Assembly: GCA_963922205.1 (NCBI GenBank)
Contig: CAWUHX010000013.1
Span: 1,426,001 to 1,490,000, forward strand
Length of the DNA stretch: 64,000 bases
Direction: 5' to 3'
Origin: Romanomermis culicivorax
Taxonomy: Eukaryota; Nematoda; Enoplea; Mermithida; Mermithidae
The notes under the pieces are model-generated. The model worked only from the letters and a program-made list of their open reading frames with translations. It made no database searches and was not told the DNA's origin. Each line of letters starts with the position of its first letter. The stretch's first letter is position 1. The position numbers and the translations under genes were made by a program. This document shows positions 1-10,640 of the stretch, piece by piece.

Positions 1-119
1 ACACTTCCGATAACATTAATACTTCTAGCTGCCATTTTAAGGCTTCCTAACTAGTCTTAGATGATACAGGGAGCTTCCAGCAGTTTTTTACATAGTTATT
101 TTGATGCACCAAACATTCT

Positions 120-235
120 AAAGAATTAAACCAGAAAAAAACCATAGAAAAACCAAAAAACCATTAAAAACCATAAAAAACCACTAAAAAACCAAAAAGT
201 CGAAATTTCAAAAGTTTGGTTTTTGCCAACCCTAC
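120..235. mobile_element. Right arm of a hAT-like MITE, cut by the window edge
   Basis: The stretch has repeated AAAAACCA motifs and ends in TTTTTGCCAACCCT, the inverted form of the CAGGGTTGGCAA terminus seen on the complete hAT remnant at 786-1832. The left end lies outside the window, so no target-site duplication can be tested. Assignment rests on the shared terminus and the same subterminal repeat style. Confidence 0.45.
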
Positions 236-520
236 AAAAAATTAATGCGGTTAAGGTAGCTTTAATAAGGTTATATTTTTATCAAACTTTCGGCCTAAAA
301 TTTTTCCACAGTTTTTATATATGTTTCTAGTAGAAAAAATTTTTTTGTGCCGCTGGCACAAATTTTTATGGCCTTTTGTGCCAATTGGCACAAATGTCCG
401 AGCACCAGTGTTTTTTTGTGCCAAAACATAGTTTTTGGCACAAAAAAATTTGGAATGGCACAAAAAATTTTGAGCGTTTGTGCCAATTGGCACAAAATTT
501 TTGGCTGGTCAAACATAAAA
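236..520. repeat. Dispersed repeat with 20-bp perfect palindromes (copy 1)
   Basis: A second, shorter and eroded copy lies at about 2124-2280; both start with ACAAAAAATTAATGCG and share the TATCAAACTTT..GGCCTAAAA segment. Copy 1 carries the perfect palindrome TTTGTGCCAATTGGCACAAA at 375-394 and again at 477-496, plus several single TGTGCC/GGCACA half sites between them. The small open frames on both strands here are products of this repeat and not genes. Confidence 0.6.
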
Positions 521-785
521 TTTCCTTGATTTTTAGCCGTTTTAGGGGCTGAAAATGCCTAAATTTTTCGACGCTTCGCGCCGAGTCAAAGAATATAATA
601 ATTCCTATTCGTAGATTTGGCCTGAACGCGAACTATTTCTCTTTGAACAGTGTATTGGTATCGTTACAGCAAACTTTATAGGCTGTCAAGACTGGCGAGT
701 AAAAAGAAATACAGAATATTCCCTGTTCATTCAATCAGATTCGGATTTTACACCGAAATTCTTACTTTTTGTGTTTGATTGATTC
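521..785. other. No gene seen
   Basis: AT-rich single-copy-looking sequence between a dispersed repeat and the hAT remnant. I see no coding bias, RNA gene or repeat structure. Its last eight bases (778-785, ATTGATTC) are the left target-site duplication of the next element. Confidence 0.6.
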
Positions 786-1832
786 CAGGGTTGGCAAAAA
801 ACCAGTTTTTGAAATCTTCATTTTTGGGTTTTTGGGTTTTTTGGTGGGTTTTTCTGGGTTTTTGGTGGGTTTTTCTGGGTTTTTGGTGGGTTTTTCTAGG
901 GTTTTTGTTCCAGTTTTGTAATAACGAATGATCATTTTACTTAAAATATATATGAGAATGTTATTTTTAACGTATAAAGTGTATTAAATTGCTGAACAGT
1001 GTTCAAGACTGACTATACATTTGGTTGTAACATATTTACACGAGTCACGCGACTGCACATTGCACAACGATTTTATCGATTTGGCTCATTAAAGCGATTG
1101 GCTGTTTATTGAATTTTTTATTCCATGATCTAAACACTAAAAATTGAAATGTCACTTTAAAAAATTGAAAATTACGGAAATCAAATTTCACGCTTCGGCT
1201 TCGCTCACTTCATCAGATTCACAGTCACGGGAACTTTCTAGCAGCCCAAAGTTTGTCTTAACGAATACCAGTTTGCGCACTGTTTCCGTCGACAATTGAT
1301 TTCGCAGCTTGGAATGTATGAAGCCATAGCCAAAGGTAGAGAAGTTTCTTTCCGAAGATGCGGTAGAGACAACGAGCGAAAAAACCTCAATTAATTTTTT
1401 ATACATGTAATACATTGAAACAAATAACATGTTATCTATGTACCTTCAGAGCGATTCGTTGCACCAGCGGCCAGTCAGCTCCATCTGTGAGCCAATACTC
1501 AAGGACAGACTTTTTCTTTTTGACGAGCATCTGGTCTGGTAGCGAAATGAGTTATTTTGTTTTTGTAATTTTGCCTCAATCATGTATTGCGTCAATTCTT
1601 GATACACAGCACTTTTTTGGTCAGCTAGTTCTGGATTTGCCACAGGGAAATTAACGATGAAATCCTCAATCTCGTTCTGGATTTGCCACAGGGAAATTAA
1701 TGATGAAATCCTCAAATTAACGATGAAATCCTCATTTTAAAAGAATTAAGAAAAACCCAAAAACCCAAATTTTGTCAAAAAAATGCACCCAGAAAAACCC
1801 AAAAACCCAAAAACCCAGGTCTTGCCAACCCT
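786..1832 (-). mobile_element. hAT transposon remnant with TIRs and perfect 8-bp target duplication
   Basis: The element starts CAGGGTTGGCAA and ends with its inverted complement. It is flanked by ATTGATTC at 778-785 and again at 1833-1840, a perfect 8-bp duplication as hAT transposases make. Both subterminal regions carry GGGTTTTT-type repeats. The inside keeps only the C-terminal part of a hAT transposase on the minus strand, so the element is an internally deleted derivative that would need a transposase in trans. Confidence 0.85.
1188..1690 (-). pseudogene. hAT transposase, C-terminal fragment (dimerisation domain)
   Basis: Minus-strand exon 1385 down to 1188 encodes a stretch with STASSERNFST followed by SKLRNQLSTETVRKLVF, the signature of the hAT C-terminal dimerisation region, then an acidic tail and a stop. 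A second exon above it ends near 1444 (donor AAG|gtacat) and carries EYWLTDGADWPLVQRIALK, the tryptophan-containing segment that normally precedes it. A 58-bp intron joins them. Further upstream (to about 1690) similar coding continues in another frame, so a frameshift is present. The DDE catalytic core is missing. Derived from the hAT element that surrounds it. Confidence 0.8.
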
Positions 1833-1840
1833 GATTGATT

Positions 1841-2120
1841 CAAACAGAAAAATCGATATCGTTGTTAATGGTACAATGTTTGGATCGGAAATTCACACGA
1901 TTTTCGATTTCATTTTCTCTAGTCTTTACATTGTTGTTAAATAACACAGATATTCGTAGTCGAAAATTGAATCAATTTGAACTTCCTGAACAATTCAAGA
2001 CCTATTTAAATTTATCAGCATTCTATTTCTTTTAGGATTTTCGTGCACTATTTTGTTGCAGTTTTTTCTTATCTCACTGACATAATAGTGAGCTGAAAAA
2101 TAGATTTGGGCACGATTTTT
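1841..2120. other. No gene seen
   Basis: AT-rich sequence right of the hAT target-site duplication, running into the second copy of the 236-520 repeat. Nothing with coding character. Confidence 0.5.
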
Positions 2121-2440
2121 ACAAAAAATTAATGCGTTCGTTAACTTTTTATCAAACTTTTGGCCTAAAACTCTTCCGCAGTTCTCAATTATGTTTCTAG
2201 TTAAAAAAAAATTTTTGTGCCATTGACAAAAATTTTTATGGCCTCTTGTGCGAATTGGCACAAATGTCCGTGCATAAAAAAAAAACGCTGCCGTGCACAA
2301 AAAAAGGCTGGTCGGACTTCTTACAAGTATGGCTTAGGCTCATACCTGTACTTGGGGGGGTTGGGGGGGAGGGACCCCCCCCCCCAACTTGGCCAACCCT
2401 GTACCCAAAATCATTTCCCCCCACACCCCCCCCCCAGTTT
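2121..2440. repeat. Dispersed repeat copy 2 and G/C-homopolymer patch
   Basis: 2124-2280 is the eroded second copy of the palindrome-bearing repeat. It is followed by CTGGTCGGACTTCTTACAAG and a run with two blocks of seven G, then A and three G, then a C run, which could form a G-quadruplex. A similar TGGTCGGA..CTTACAGGTATG segment recurs at about 4200-4225, also next to a run of C, so this is a second repeat family. Confidence 0.5.
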
Positions 2441-2584
2441 GGAAAAAATTAAAAAAATTTGCCAAAAAGTGTATGTTTTTTGGCCTTTTTTGGGCAAAAT
2501 TTCGACTTTTTTCGGGCCAACATAAAACGCCTACTTGCCAAAACACCCACCAGAAAAATGGTGCTTTCAACATCCTTTTTATTT

Positions 2585-2890
2585 CTTAGGCGTTTTGGGC
2601 GGTTTGGGCATTTTAACACAAAATGTTTTTCAAGGCTTTTTGGGCGTTTTGGCGTTTTACAAAAAGGTTTTTTCGGCGTTTTGGGTGTCTTAACAGAGTA
2701 GATCTTTTTCGACGTTTGGGGCATTTTGGACGTTGTACAGAGAAGGATACTTTCCGACGTTTTAACAGAAAAGCTGATTTTCGGCGTTTTGCATTTTGGG
2801 CCTTTACACAAAAGACAAACTTTTTAGCGTCTTGCATCGCTTTCATAGCATTTTTTTATTTCTTTGGAGTTTTACGCGTTTTGCAGAAAA
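2585..2890. repeat. Degenerate minisatellite, GGCGTTTTGGGCATTTTAAC type
   Basis: Tandem, diverged repeats of about 17-20 bp built from GGCGTTTTGG and GGCATTTTAA. The array at 3719-4110 is the same family in inverted orientation. Open frames across it on both strands are repeat artefacts. Confidence 0.65.
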
Positions 2891-3261
2891 GTAAAATTTT
2901 TCTTTCGCCTTACAAGTATGTCTATGTATGTGTGGAAAAGTGTGAAAACAACAGCTGACCAATTAGCATATTTTTTTGTTCGTCTGTCTCCATATAAAAA
3001 TTAAAAATACAGAAATGGCCAACGAATGAAAGAAAATTTGCCATAGAAAAGCAAGTATCAAAAGCCAAAAGTGTAGGTCAAGGCAAAAGAAGAAAAACTT
3101 ACAAGCTGTATATCCAATACAAGTCGAAATTCGGATGCATGAAGTTCACGGGCTAGGTTTTTTTCAGTGAGTGCATAGGAACAAAAAGAAAACAAGTAAA
3201 CCCAACAATGAGAAAAGTGTAGTACATACTATGTACATTGGCTTTAGTATATCCAATTATA

Positions 3262-3565
3262 AATTCTTCCATTCTTTCTTTCTTTCTTTCTTTCTCTTTC
3301 TCATCATTCATTTTTTATTTCTATCTTTTTCGTTTTATTGATCTGTTTCTCTCTCTTTCTCTTTCTTTTTCATTCCATCTTTGTTTGTTTCTTTGTTTGT
3401 GTGTATCTTTTTCGTTTTCTTGTTCTGTTTCCATTTTCTCTTTGTTTCTGTTCGTTTTGTTTGTTTGTTTGTTTTTTTTTCATTTGTTTCTTTGTGTGTT
3501 TCTTTTTCGTTTTCTCGTTCTTGTTCTGTTTCATTTCTCTTTCTTTCTTTTTTCTTTTTCTTTTT

Positions 3566-3633
<68 letters not shown>

Positions 3634-3656
3634 TTTTCTTTCTTTCTTTCTTTCTC
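3262..3656. repeat. Polypyrimidine TTTC microsatellite
   Basis: About 390 bp almost entirely of T and C on the plus strand, with a pure (CTTT)n core at about 3560-3655. All long frames here (Phe/Leu/Ser-rich on plus, Lys/Glu-rich on minus) are artefacts. Confidence 0.95.
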
Positions 3657-3718
3657 ATGTGTGCTTGAAACCTGCAAACTATACCTAAAAAAATTCAAAA
3701 CAACTTAAAAAGCTCAAA

Positions 3719-4110
3719 ATGACTTAAAACGCAAAAATGCCTTAAAATGCCAACATAACGCCCTAAAACGCCCAAAAAGCCTTAAAATGCCCAAAACGCC
3801 TTAAAATGCCAAAACGCCTTAAATGCCAAAACGCCTCAAAATGTCAAAACGCCTTAAAATGCCAAAACGCCTTAAAATGCCAAAACGCCTTAAAATGCCA
3901 AAATGCCCAAAACGCCTTAAAATGCCAAAACGCCTCAAAATGCCCAAAATGCCCAAAACGCCTTAAAATGCCAAAACGCCTCAAAATGCCCAAAATGCCC
4001 AAAACGCCTTAAAATGCCAAAATGCCCAAAACGCTTTAAAATGCCAAAACGCCTTAAAATGCCCAAAACGCCCTTTCATACATAATGAACCTCTAAAACG
4101 CCTAAAACGC
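3719..4110. repeat. 18-bp minisatellite, unit CCAAAACGCCTTAAAATG
   Basis: About twenty tandem copies of an 18-bp unit with interspersed shorter units (CCAAAATGCCCAAAACG). It is the inverse complement of the array at 2585-2890, so the two flank the TTTC microsatellite as inverted arms. Confidence 0.9.
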
Positions 4111-4221
4111 CCAAAACGCCTACTCATAAAAGGAACCCCTATGTTTAACATGTACGTAGGCTCTTTAGGTTGGGCCCTTTTTTCTGCCCCCCCCCCCAAC
4201 TGGTCGGAGGTCTTACAGGTA

Positions 4222-4275
4222 TGCTTCTTAGGCTTAGGTTTACGCCAAGGCTTAGGTTTGAACTTAGGCTTGGAC
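4222..4275 (+). repeat. Degenerate interstitial TTAGGC repeats
   Basis: Contains TTAGGCTTAGG followed by CTTAGG and CTTAGGC spaced by a few bases. TTAGGC is the nematode telomere unit. Confidence 0.5.
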
Positions 4276-4544
4276 TCACTGCCAGGAAAAAGTAGACTAC
4301 AATTTTCGACCAATCAAATTGAAGGTATGAAATTTTTCGAATAATCAAATTGATGACAGATCTCGCTCCGCTCATGCTTTGTGGGGGACGCTCGCCTTCA
4401 CATACAGTAAATCATTGTCAAATGAAGTCAGGCGTACAAAAATATGCACATGATTTTCAGACCACATCCAGTTCGTGAGATGTACTTTAGTCCTTTTATT
4501 TTAGATTGGGAGACGCGACACAACCCTAAAAATGATTTCCATTT

Positions 4545-4835
4545 GATACACAGTTGAAAAATGCCGAAATTATTCATGGCAAAACGGAAAAGAGCAATCA
4601 TTGCGCTTATCCCTTTTTGATTTGGATAGAACTGCGTCAACATCTGATGCTACTGGAAATATTGTATCAATTTTACCGAGTTATCGAAGAAAATTTCCAG
4701 TTTTTCCGTTTGCTGCTCATGGATGAGAGAATTTCTTTTTACTTAATTACAGTGATGAGGTTACCAGTTATTCCGTTTTGAGCTTACTTTATAGGGATCG
4801 CTGCATCTGTCATTTCAGATTAAATAGACTGTTAA
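4545..4835 (+). repeat. Dispersed repeat family H, copy 1
   Basis: About 290 bp resembling 7600-7890 (plus), 7960-8262 (minus) and 56962-57310 (plus). Shared blocks include GCTTATCC(C/A)TTTTTGAT, GAAGAAAATTTCCAG, ATTACAGT(G/A)AT and a TTGAGCTTACTT stretch. Probably a non-autonomous transposon. The short frames are not coding. Confidence 0.55.
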
Positions 4836-4986
4836 ATCAAAAGAGGACCATTTGATTCTTTCGTCCTAACTTACAAAACTTGAAAGACATGTTTGAAGAT
4901 GACTTATCAAAAATTGCATATGACAAATCAAGTTTTGTATCACGATATTCAAGATTGTCACAGTCTGTGACACAGGTTCTTTCTAG

Positions 4987-5369
4987 TGAATACTAGCCTC
5001 GAGCAGAAACACAAAAGTACCCAGTACTTAGCTTATAGCAACCCTGTTGCTATAGTCGAACAAAACTTACTAGTGATAAATTGTTTATTTGGGGGGGGGT
5101 AGAATATAACTAAAACTAAGAACTAAAAACTAAGACCAAGAGGAACCCACTAATCACAAACGGATCGGCTATTTATACACGAGTCAAAAGAAAGATAAAA
5201 ATGTTAGCTGTAAACTCATGGTCAAAACATTCTGGGTCATTAATGATCAGTGGTGGTCAAAATATTTATGAAAACGAAACTGGACTTTGGGAGCTTAATT
5301 TTGCATCAATAACAGTAATCGTTATCTGATTATCATAAGAATCAATAATAACTTGCATTGCACTTGACA
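4987..5369 (-). repeat. 3' LTR of Gypsy element 1
   Basis: Matches 6342-6608 over 273 bp with a few differences. It extends further right to the polypurine tract near 5371-5382. It contains the near-perfect hairpin TATAGCAACCCTGTTGCTATA and the smaller AAGTACCCAGTACTT. Confidence 0.75.
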
Positions 5370-5445
5370 CGTCCCCCCTTAGCTTCAAACGCCCTGACGA
5401 ATCAGTCTCTTAATCCAAATTATCGTTTCCAGGGTATGGGATGTA

Positions 5446-6340
5446 TCATAGCATCTTCATCTTGGCTGTCGATCCATGGGTTGCTTGTGTCGATAGTTGA
5501 TCAGTTTCTTTATTCTCTTTGATCCTGGGCATCGAATTGTCCGATTTTGATGTTTCGACATTGTGGGGATGGAATTTCTTTGAACGATTGATGACATGAA
5601 TTGTTTCAATAACTTTCAAATTGTCACACAATTGAATCACAATGTTCGGATATTTCACACTGATTATCTCATATGGCCCAACATAAACAGGCATCAACTT
5701 TTTGATCAACCCTTTTCGAACAATTTCTGATTCTTTTAGTATCAGATCACGTACTCTGTAGTCAACATCATCAGCACTTTTATCAAACTGAGACTTATAC
5801 CGTGCCTGTGATTCACTAATTTTGTTTTGAACCACAGTCAATGCATTCGTGAAGTGCTTCTTCACTTCCTGATCATATGTTTCCAAATCCATCAAATACA
5901 TAGGTTGACTGTAATTTAGTGAACTGTCAATTTGCAACAACAGCTGTTGTCCATTACACTAATTCAAACGGGCTATAGCCTGTACTTTCATCAACATGAA
6001 TGTTTGTTGCAAACTTCGCATATGGTACATGTTCATCCCAATCAATCTGATTACTATCAACATACATTCTCGGACATGTGATAAGAGTCTGATTTGCTCT
6101 TTCAACTTTGCCATTGGCCATTGGATGATATGCAGTAGTGTGCACTTTCTTAGTGCTAAAGAGGTTAGTCACTTCAGCCATCAAATTTGACACAAAGTCT
6201 AATCCCCAATCAGATTGCAAAATTTGTGGTGCTCCGTGCCTGCAAACAATTTCATTAACAAATAAATGAGCGATAGTGTCGGCTGTAATGCCCAAAGTTA
6301 CAAAAGCTTCAACATACTTCATGAAATAGTCTTTTTTCTA
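5446..6340 (-). pseudogene. Gypsy integrase (partial pol) of element 1
   Basis: Two minus-strand frames (6322 to 5954 and 5940 to 5446) give the Ty3/Gypsy integrase core and C-terminal domain. The core shows DYFMKYVEAF, then SDWGLDFVSNL with the second catalytic Asp, then HPMANGKVERANQT with the catalytic Glu. The first Asp has been lost with the deletion. The second part has the chromatin-side domain typical of Gypsy integrases, with RDLILKESEIV and GPYEIISV. A stop or frame break at about 5941-5953 separates them. The reading frame starts immediately next to the 5' LTR, so this cannot be a functional gene. Close relative of the integrase at 31069-31929. Confidence 0.85.
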
Positions 6341-6341
6341 G

Positions 6342-6608
6342 TGAATACTAGCTTCGAGCAGAAACACAAAAGTACCCAGTACTTAGCTTATAGCAACCCT
6401 GTTGCTATAGTCGAACAAAACTTACTAGTGATAAATAGTTTATTTGGGGCGTAGAATATAACTAAAACTAAGAACTAAAAACTAAAACCAAGAACCCACC
6501 AATCAGAAACGGATCGGCTATTTATACACGAGTCAAAAGAAAAATAAAAACGTTAGCCCTAAACTCGTGGTCAAAACATTATGGGTCATTAGTGATAAGT
6601 GGTGGTCA
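6342..6608 (-). repeat. 5' LTR of Gypsy element 1 (truncated)
   Basis: Direct repeat of 4987-5259, including the TATAGCAAC hairpin. The part equivalent to 5260-5369 is not recognisable beyond 6608, so this LTR is truncated or diverged at its outer end. No convincing target-site duplication. Confidence 0.75.
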
Positions 6609-7600
6609 AATATCATTTGAATCGGAAAAACTTAACAATAAAGCGGGCGCTCCCCAAAATCCTGTAACCCACAGTTTACTCAGAGTGAGTTGAGGTTGAA
6701 TCAACCCGCGAGCGAAGCAAGCCTAGGATTATCGAACTGCCAGAAAGAAAAAATACTAGAATAGAGAAAAAAATGAGGAAAATAACAAATAGAAAACAAA
6801 AAACAAAACAAGAGTAAGAAAGTGTAAGAAGAGAAGAAAAATTGGCATCAGAAAAAAAGAAATAATATAGAAAAAAGAATACAAAGAAAATGAAGCAGTA
6901 ACAAGACCGAGAAAAAATTGTCCCCATAACAAAACACTGATTTGCGGAATGTCAGTTTATGCTCATATGATACAACAGATCAATAGGGAATCAAGTGAGA
7001 CTGCAGCCTACCAAACAAGTATGAAAAGCTACATTTATTTGCCACCATCGCAGTGCCAAACTGTTTTTCTTTTTTGTTCTTTGTTTGCTTTCATTTTTTC
7101 ATCTTGGGATACTTTGTTTAGAGATCACATGTTGGGAATATTTTGTATGGAGACATTTTGTTTGAAGATCATATGTTGGGGACATTTTGTTGGAGACATT
7201 TCGTCGCATATCCTATATAAACATAAGAGGCGGAGCAACGCCCTTGATTAACTATTTCCAGAAATTTTCATCCTTTGACATCTTGATTTCTTTCAGGATG
7301 CCATCCTGATTTTTTCAAGACTATCTTTGAAAAAATTGCGATGCATTTGACACATTTGTGATGCACTTAAAAATAAAGTCGAACATCGAAAAACTCAAAT
7401 CTTGAAATAGTGCTGCATCTTGAAAAAATGCTGTGCATCACATTCGATAGTAACAATTTTTTTGAAATGGCACCTAATTTTTTCAGGTGTAAACGAATTT
7501 TTCCAAGTGATAAAGATTTTTTCAAGTGGCCCTCCTCGTATTTAGTAAAGTAGAGTACAAAGGCTATCTGTCTGTAATTTATTTATTTTGAAATGTCAGA
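6609..7600. other. No gene seen
   Basis: AT-rich. 6730-6900 is purine-rich simple sequence (A and AGAAA). 7105-7205 holds a short local tandem repeat around ATGTTGGG(A/G)A(T/C)ATTTTGT. The open frames are low-complexity and show no exon-like composition. Confidence 0.5.
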
Positions 7601-8262
7601 TGCAGTGATAAGAAAAAAATATGTTCAATTTGACAAACAATTTATATTGTGTGAACAACTAATTTCCATATTACGAAGGGAAAGCCAAGATCAAAGAAAC
7701 AGTATCCTACTTATCCATTTTTGATCTAGATAGTACTGTTGACGACACATGTTCATTTGGCCAGGTTATTGGAGAAAATTATAAATCGGTCTGTTGCTGG
7801 TGAACGTGAAAGTTTTTCTCTTGGTTTTTATTTTCTCCAATTTTGAGCTTACCTTCAAAGCTTCGCTGTATCTGACCATTTCAAAATAAATAGACAATAG
7901 TAAACACTCGAACATCTTATACTCCATTAATTTTCAACTGATCGATGCAGGTATTCCATAAAACTAAGTTCAATACGGAAAAACTAGTAAAGCTTATTAC
8001 TGTAATCAGTGAAGGAATTTTGTCGTCAGTTAGCGGCTGAACAGAACAACTGGAAATTTTCTTTGATAACCTGGTTAAGTGGTCAAAATTTCTCGAATAG
8101 CACTGATGTATCGATGCAGTTCTGTCCGATTCGTTAATAGATAAGCATAATGTATTTCAATGATTTTGGACATTCCCATTCTCGTGAAGAAATATAGCGT
8201 TTTTCTACAGTATAAAGTTTGCCAAGTGAAAATTGCTTGTCAAATCGAACCTAATTTTTTAG
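7600..8262. repeat. Dispersed repeat family H, two copies in opposite orientation
   Basis: 7600-7890 matches 4545-4835 in the same orientation. 7960-8262 matches 56962-57310 in inverted orientation (shared blocks include AATGATTTTGGACATTCCCA against TGGGAATGTCCAAAATCCTC). Together they form a loose inverted pair. Confidence 0.55.
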
Positions 8263-8334
8263 TTTTCGCAGCATGGACAGCAGGTTTTAGAGGCCTTTTT
8301 TGGACGACGTATGATTTGAAATAAAAAAGTGCTA

Positions 8335-8520
8335 TACGATATAAACGGAGCAGTGAAGCTCTACTCAGAAGTAAAAAATCCTAGGATTTTTGTCGGCAAC
8401 AGTCGGCGATTCTATGGAATGAATAGGCAATTGCAGAAAGCCCAATGCAGAAGTAAAAAAATCTTGAGATTTTTGTCCGCGACAATCGGCGACTGCACTT
8501 CTGAATTGGGCTTAAGTGCA
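8335..8520. repeat. Foldback MITE family D, copy 1
   Basis: Contains two units built on GATTTTTGTCGGC(G/A)ACAGTCGGCGA and the inverted ends AGCCCAAT(T/G)CAGAAG and CTTCTGAATTGGGCTT. A second copy is at 39050-39212 with the same layout, including the phrase TCTATGGAATGAATAGGCAA. Confidence 0.65.
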
Positions 8521-9375
8521 TAACTTTTTCACGTGAAAAATGTTGTTTGTAAAAACTTCATGAGAACGTTGCTCCATTACTTAGCATTGCATGTTGTTAC
8601 AAGCGTGGTCTGAAAGTGGAATAGCCATCCTTTGTCAATTTGAAATAATTCCGAATGCTCACACGTTTTTCCCTTTCCCTCGGACATTTTCAATTACATA
8701 CAACAATTTCAATTCCATTTCTGACAATTCTTATTTGTAGTCTAATCTGTTAAATTAATTAAGAAAGTAATGAACATCCTGGTACATAAGATCTCTTCTA
8801 TCCATAAGAAAATAAGTAGACGACGAGAAGTCACGGAACCCCGGAGCATTCTATAAACATTTTAATCTTCTTGTGTCATGTTTCAAGCTAATTGGTCGTC
8901 AACCTAGCAGACAAAAACACTTCTGAGCTAATCTTATTTATAGTGAAGCAAAATTATGGGACTAAATTATCGAAGAGGTAAGGTGGGGCGAGATTATACT
9001 GCATTTGGTCTCGTTATCTAACATGGATTCTACTGCTGTGGTTACGTTTCTAGTACTTTTGTCTATTTCACAGAAGAATGAAGCTAGCTCGTATTTTTCT
9101 TACAGTAAGTTTGTATATTAATTTTTTAAATTCTTTTGAATCATTTACAGAAATTGGGAGCAACATTACGATCATGTTTGACTGCTCAATCATGCAAATT
9201 AATGGATTTCTGCAGCACTTGTTTCGGAGATCGTGGTCAACATTTTTGTCTCGGAATTCGTCATTTGATAGATTCTTCAAACAGTCATTAGGAAAATTTT
9301 CGAATTTCAATTGTACTCCATTTATTTTGAAATGATCGATGCAGCAGGCGGAGTCTCGACAAAAACGCAACCTTA
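8521..9375. other. No gene seen
   Basis: AT-rich sequence. Two overlapping frames of 85-100 codons on opposite strands at 9068-9370 have no recognisable motif, no exon-like composition and stop at an AT-rich repeat boundary; I leave them out. Confidence 0.5.
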
Positions 9376-9618
9376 CTATTATCTGTTTTTTAAATGCTTG
9401 TAAATTTAAAAGTTGAAGGCAAGTACTATTTAATATTTTTGCTATTTCCTGCTAAGCCGTATGTCGCTTGGGACTGAAAATTTGTGAGCCTACACAACCA
9501 ACACTCACAATCTTTTGAATAAAAGACCCTACTGTAAATGCTTAGTATAAATGATTTTGAGGACGGTATTTATTCTTGTCATTTTTCTCTTAATTTTTTG
9601 TAAAAAACAGACTATAGA
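9376..9618. mobile_element. MITE family E, copy at 9.4 kb
   Basis: About 245 bp with ends resembling CTATAGTCTGTTTTT..AAATGCTTCTAAAT and its inverted complement. Better copies: 39248-39498, 50060-50291 (reverse) and 50661-50911. Internal blocks GGCAAGTACTATTT and GAAAATTTGTGAGC are shared with 39248-39498. Confidence 0.65.
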
Positions 9619-10163
9619 GATCACGAAATCAATTTCGATAATCTTGGATTGCAAAGAATGATCATCAAGGACTATGTAAGAAAAAAATTTTTGATTAGAG
9701 TCAGTGAGCCTTCCATAATTTTGAATAGAATTTTGACTGCGACATTGTTGCATTGATAATTTTAAAATGAATGGGGTATAGTAGAAGAATAAAATATCCA
9801 CAACAGAGGCATTCCAAAAAGATCCCACTACCCCTTTTATTTTCAGGTGAGTGCTTAAAAACCCGTGTCACTCTTTTTGTGTAAACGAAATCCTCACTGG
9901 ATGTAAGTGATTGAAATTTGTTTGCTCACAAATGTAGAAGGTCTTCTGAGAATCGAGTGCCATAAAAATATTTGCCTCGATTTTTCTGATGCTCCAAAGA
10001 ATTGGCTATCATCTAAGGATTAGTTTTGCTAGGAGTAGATAGTCCTTTGCAGTTCCTTCAAAATTAGTTTCGAAAGGTATGGAAAATGGTTCATCATGTT
10101 GAACCATTCTCTGAACTAGCAAGAGCCACAAAAAATGAAATCGCATATTTCTTGTGGTAACTG
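9619..10163. other. No gene seen
   Basis: AT-rich sequence between a MITE and the 3' LTR of Gypsy element 2. I see no coding signal. Confidence 0.5.
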
Positions 10164-10545
10164 TGTTGTGTGGGTCAGTAGGTTTATCCTCTACTGGTGG
10201 CCCACACATACAATGTAGTGGAAGTATCTGTTACACTGGCCGATTAACATGATTTATTCGTCTATAAAGACGATAAATAAAGGACAAAAAGAAAGAGCAT
10301 AAGGGACGAAGGAGACCAATGAATAGTTGGCCTAAGGCCCAACTATTTGTGCATGGACGATGCGCACAGAAATTTACATAGTCTGCAGTGGACGAAAAAT
10401 ACACTAAACATGTGGGTGAAAATCACATGCCCAAAAACGACACACACCTTGCACCAACATCGCATGCATCATGCATTCCAGATGTTGCCATTGGAAAGTT
10501 CGAAAACATAGTCGCTAATGACGTCGATGACTTCGATAACATCAG
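10164..10545 (-). repeat. 3' LTR of Gypsy element 2
   Basis: Shares about 270 bp with 16579-16850, starting with TGTTGTGTGGGTCAG. It extends to the polypurine tract at about 10545-10560. Confidence 0.8.
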
Positions 10546-10640
10546 AGTAAGGTGATTCCCCCTTCTTCATAAGGTTGGCAGGGCGTTGGAATGCCGACTC
10601 TGTCACCAATATTAAACTATGGGTTTTGGCAGTGAGGCTC

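Larger units (their letters stand above)
4987..6608 (-). mobile_element. Gutted Ty3/Gypsy element 1 (minus strand)
   Basis: Two similar direct repeats (LTRs) at about 4987-5369 and 6342-6608 flank a 1-kb core holding only the integrase part of pol, on the minus strand. At the 3' LTR side a polypurine tract AAGGGGGGA (complement of 5371-5382) marks the LTR start. At the right side the 5' LTR abuts the integrase core directly, so gag, protease, RT and RNase H are lost in one deletion. The integrase is visibly close to that of the element at 23.8-32.9 kb, so both belong to one family or clade. Confidence 0.85.

Noticed and set aside
2449-2958. Open frames of 70-120 codons on both strands
   Set aside because: They read through a degenerate minisatellite and give repetitive Lys/Pro or Phe/Arg peptides.
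3238-3708. Long Phe/Ser/Leu-rich (plus) and Lys/Glu-rich (minus) open frames
   Set aside because: Translation of a TTTC microsatellite; all frames are open because the sequence lacks A on one strand.
9068-9370. Opposed 85- and 100-codon frames
   Set aside because: AT-rich, no motif, no splice or start context that favours either strand.
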